A stretch of 64,000 nucleotides of DNA from positions 1-64,000 of the forward strand of contig DAHXPC010000005.1 in assembly GCA_027364575.1 (NCBI GenBank), in the 5' to 3' direction. A model generated the notes under the pieces. It did not search any database. It had not been told where the DNA came from and saw only the letters and a program-made list of their open reading frames with translations. Shown in pieces: positions 61,768 to 64,000 of the stretch (the first letter of the stretch is position 1; each line of letters opens with the position of its first letter). The translations under genes were made by a program, and so were the position numbers. This DNA comes from a bacterium. Lineage in GTDB: Bacteria > Pseudomonadota > Gammaproteobacteria > UBA6186 > Azoamicaceae.

Positions 61768-62416
61768 AGAATAGATTGCCTGCAGTGCTAAATTGAATGA
61801 TCTTATTGCAAATATTTTCTATCTCATTCACATAATGGGTAGAGAGAATAATGGCGGCTTCCTTTTTATATTCCGTGAGTAGCCGTTGAAATCGATCAAT
61901 TTGATTGCCATCTAAGCCTTGCGTGGGCTCATCTAGCAGTAAAATTGGCGGTCGGTGGATAATGGCTTGTGCTATACCCACTCTTTGCTTGAGTCCTTTA
62001 GATAATATGCCAATTAAATGATGTCGATAGTCTTTTAGCTCAACTTCTTCGATTGCGTATTCAATGGCTTCTTTTATATCGGGCTTAGGGATCTGCCTTA
62101 GTTGACTGATAAATTTTAAGTATTCTTGTACGGTTAAGTCGTGATAGAGCGGAAGGCGATCTGGCAGAAAACCTATCTGTCGTTTGGCGGCTTGTTTATG
62201 TGTTTTTATATTTAGGCCCTTAATCCATATTGAACCCCTGTCGGGTTGAATAAGGCCTGCTAACAAATTTAAGGTGGTGGTTTTCCCTGTGCCATTGGTG
62301 CCCAGCAAGGCTAAACATTCTCCAGCTTGCAGCGTGAAGCTTAGCTCAGTAAGCTTCAATTGAGGTTGGCGGACGTAGCCGATCTTTTCAACACGGATAA
62401 GGTTTATGTCTATCAT
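61742..62416 (-). CDS. ABC transporter ATP-binding protein, GldA-like
   Basis: 224 residues with all nucleotide-binding motifs: Walker A LGTNGTGKTTTLNLL, Q-loop in IGFLPDRLPLY, signature LSKGLKQRVGIAQA, Walker B ILLLDEPTQGLDG and the switch histidine in LSTHYVNE. First gene of the three-gene ABC operon. The system probably exports or extracts an envelope component; the substrate is unknown. Confidence 0.92.
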   Translation of the reverse strand: MIDINLIRVEKIGYVRQPQLKLTELSFTLQAGECLALLGTNGTGKTTTLNLLAGLIQPDRGSIWIKGLNIKTHKQAAKRQIGFLPDRLPLYHDLTVQEYLKFISQLRQIPKPDIKEAIEYAIEEVELKDYRHHLIGILSKGLKQRVGIAQAIIHRPPILLLDEPTQGLDGNQIDRFQRLLTEYKKEAAIILSTHYVNEIENICNKIIQFSTAGNLFYDFNHCTT

Positions 62417-62542
62417 ATGGAAAGTATAGCTATAGCGTGAAAAATAAAATAATTCAGTAAAAAGATTGGTTAGTTGAATATATCTCTAGTAAAAGAGACT
62501 AATTTTACGTAAACTGCAGCTAGCATATGGAGGACCTCAAAT

Positions 62543-63730
62543 ATGTTTTATGGCATTTTAGATTTACCCTGGTGGGGATTTATTGTGGTAACTTTGGTGA
62601 TGACTCATATTACCATTGCCGCGGTTACTATTTTTCTACATAGAAATCAAGCGCATAGGGCGTTGGAATTGCATCCCATCGTCAGTCATTTTTTTAGGCT
62701 TTGGCTGTGGTTAACTACTGGGATGGAAACCAAAGCTTGGGCAGCTATTCATCGTAAGCATCATGCCAAATGCGATACCGCTGAAGATCCTCACAGCCCC
62801 CAAGTGCTTGGATTTTCAAAAGTCATGTGGGAAGGCGCCGAGCTTTACCGAAAAGAGGCTAAATGCCAAGAAACCCTCGATCGTTATGGACATGGCACAC
62901 CAGATGACTGGATAGAACGGAACGTTTATCTGCCCCATACCGCAAAGGGCGTTATTCTTATGTTAGTTATTAATCTTATGCTCTTTGGGGTCCCTGGATT
63001 AACCATCTGGGCAATTCAAATGGCCTGGATTCCTTTCTTTGCCGCGGGCATTGTCAATGGTGTTGGACATTATTGGGGATATCGTAATTTTGAATGCAGC
63101 GATGCCGCGACCAATGTTTTCCCTTGGGGCATCTTAATTGGGGGCGAAGAGCTGCACAATAATCACCATACCTATCCGACTTCTGCCAAGCTTTCGGTTA
63201 AGCCCTGGGAATTTGATATTGGCTGGGCCTATATTCGAACGCTGATGATATTTGGATTGGCTAAGGTTAAGCGCGTAGTCCCACAACCAAAAATCGTATC
63301 CGGAAAAGAGCAGATCGATACAGAAGGGTTACATGCATTGTTAACCAATCGTATTCAAGTGATGACGGCTTATTCTAAAGAGGTTATCTTGCCATTATTC
63401 AAGCAAGCAACCGAAAAAGCGTTACCGTTAGAACGAGATCTATTACAGCGAGCAAAATCTGCTTTAATTCGAGCTGATATTTTGATTGATGAGAATGGTC
63501 GACACTATTTAGAACAGCTTTTAGAAAAAAAATGTGTTATCCATGTTGTTTATCATTTTGGTGAACAGTTGAAATCTATTTGGAATCGAACGACTGCTAC
63601 GCAAAAGGAACTGTTAGATGCATTGCATGAATGGTGCCAAAAAGCGGAAGCGACCGGTATTCAGAACCTCCAAGAATTTGTCAATTACTTAAAAGGGTAC
63701 ACAATCCCTCAATCCGCCTTTTACAAATAA
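62543..63730 (+). CDS. Membrane fatty acid desaturase (delta-9 type)
   Basis: 395 residues. The three histidine boxes of acyl-CoA/acyl-lipid delta-9 desaturases are present: HRNQAHRAL, HRKHHAKC and HNNHHTYP, between two pairs of membrane helices (about 10-45 and 130-170). The catalytic part ends near residue 260. The following 130-residue helical tail (LLTNRIQVMTAYSKEVILPL) has no recognised motif but is common in proteobacterial members. It introduces double bonds using O2, changing membrane fluidity. The electron donor is not encoded nearby. Confidence 0.92.
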   Translation: MFYGILDLPWWGFIVVTLVMTHITIAAVTIFLHRNQAHRALELHPIVSHFFRLWLWLTTGMETKAWAAIHRKHHAKCDTAEDPHSPQVLGFSKVMWEGAELYRKEAKCQETLDRYGHGTPDDWIERNVYLPHTAKGVILMLVINLMLFGVPGLTIWAIQMAWIPFFAAGIVNGVGHYWGYRNFECSDAATNVFPWGILIGGEELHNNHHTYPTSAKLSVKPWEFDIGWAYIRTLMIFGLAKVKRVVPQPKIVSGKEQIDTEGLHALLTNRIQVMTAYSKEVILPLFKQATEKALPLERDLLQRAKSALIRADILIDENGRHYLEQLLEKKCVIHVVYHFGEQLKSIWNRTTATQKELLDALHEWCQKAEATGIQNLQEFVNYLKGYTIPQSAFYK

Positions 63731-63754
63731 AAAAACGGGTTTATACCCATGTTA

Positions 63755-64000
63755 TCATTTGTTTTTTGGCTTAAGATCATGCGCCTTATCTTGTATTAAG
63801 GAGGGCTGCATGATCTTTTTATTGTGTAATAAGCTATGGCCGGGTAAGAAGCTAGTCGGCCTTTCTGGTTTAGGCAAAAAACGTTTGGCAATATCGTGTA
63901 TAAAGTCTTCTATTTTGTTTATCCAATTGCCAAATGTTGAAACGCTTCTTTCCCCACGTTTTAAGATAGGCTGGTGATCTTTTAGGGCATCGGTTAGTTC
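63755..64000 (-). CDS. 3' end of an unidentified gene (cut by window edge)
   Basis: An open frame of 81 codons enters from the right edge and stops with TGA at 63757-63755. It encodes a charged, mostly helical tail with FGNWINKIEDFIHDIAKRFL, PERPTSFLPGHSLLHN and a Lys-rich end. Its stop lies 24 bp from the convergent desaturase stop, a normal gene arrangement, and the composition is protein-like. It is not recognised. A competing + frame in the same place (63759-63977) has poor composition and is rejected. Confidence 0.6.
   Translation of the reverse strand, partial: ELTDALKDHQPILKRGERSVSTFGNWINKIEDFIHDIAKRFLPKPERPTSFLPGHSLLHNKKIMQPSLIQDKAHDLKPKNK

Noticed and set aside
63759..63977. Plus-strand frame at the right edge
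   Set aside because: Poor composition and no ribosome-binding site; the opposite strand carries a better frame with a stop properly placed against the desaturase gene.

Overview
The window is chromosomal DNA from an AT-rich gammaproteobacterium. Gene content and order point to the Legionellales (Coxiella/Berkiella/Legionella-like): tsaD, rpsU, gatB/yqeY-like, dnaG, rpoD and a CAU tRNA in a row, mrcA divergent from pilMNOPQ, and several ankyrin or coiled-coil proteins of the kind these intracellular bacteria use as effectors. The placement is inference from gene content; no search was run.

Layout. 1-716: 3' end of an rRNA operon (23S, 5S, terminator); the 23S sequence is abnormal upstream of about position 74. 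820-3367: oligopeptidase A and a small unknown gene. 3519-14941: two copies of an unusual module, each a PAS-LuxR regulator beside a giant protein of about 1200 residues with two aminotransferase domains, the second lacking the PLP lysine. bioC, comF and rsmD lie between the copies. 15210-24219: housekeeping genes (ftsY, rsmJ, a MATE exporter, a LysE exporter, cca, a MidA-like methyltransferase, plsY, a solute-binding protein, tsaD). 24542-29226: rpsU, gatB/yqeY-like, dnaG, rpoD and the tRNA.

29227-31400 is a decayed insertion site at the tRNA. It holds an intact IS5-type element, a broken BRO-N (antirepressor-like) gene and a 46-bp copy of the tRNA 3' half. 31563-35681 is an accessory stretch: two EamA exporters, an alternative oxidase co-transcribed with NsrR behind a well-formed NsrR operator, a phage-like protein and a small membrane protein. 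35847-39299 is a two-component system ending in a REC-GGDEF-EAL protein. 39307-42234 carries a RipA-like membrane protein, an ankyrin gene with murI, a small unknown gene and rpmE.

42335-48054: malic enzyme, malate dehydrogenase, ferrochelatase and PBP1A. 48231-53240: the type IV pilus operon pilMNOPQ. 53444-59630: a Nudix hydrolase, a gene-poor gap, an ankyrin protein, hemE-coaD-fdx and a long coiled-coil protein. 59717-62416: a three-gene Gld-type ABC exporter. 62543-64000: a fatty acid desaturase and the 3' end of an unidentified gene.

How the genes fit together. Haem synthesis (hemE, hemH), malate metabolism (maeB, mdh) and respiration with an NO-tolerant oxidase suggest a respiring, amino-acid and organic-acid using bacterium exposed to host nitric oxide. 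The duplicated regulator/aminotransferase module is the least explained system here and the best candidate for new biology.
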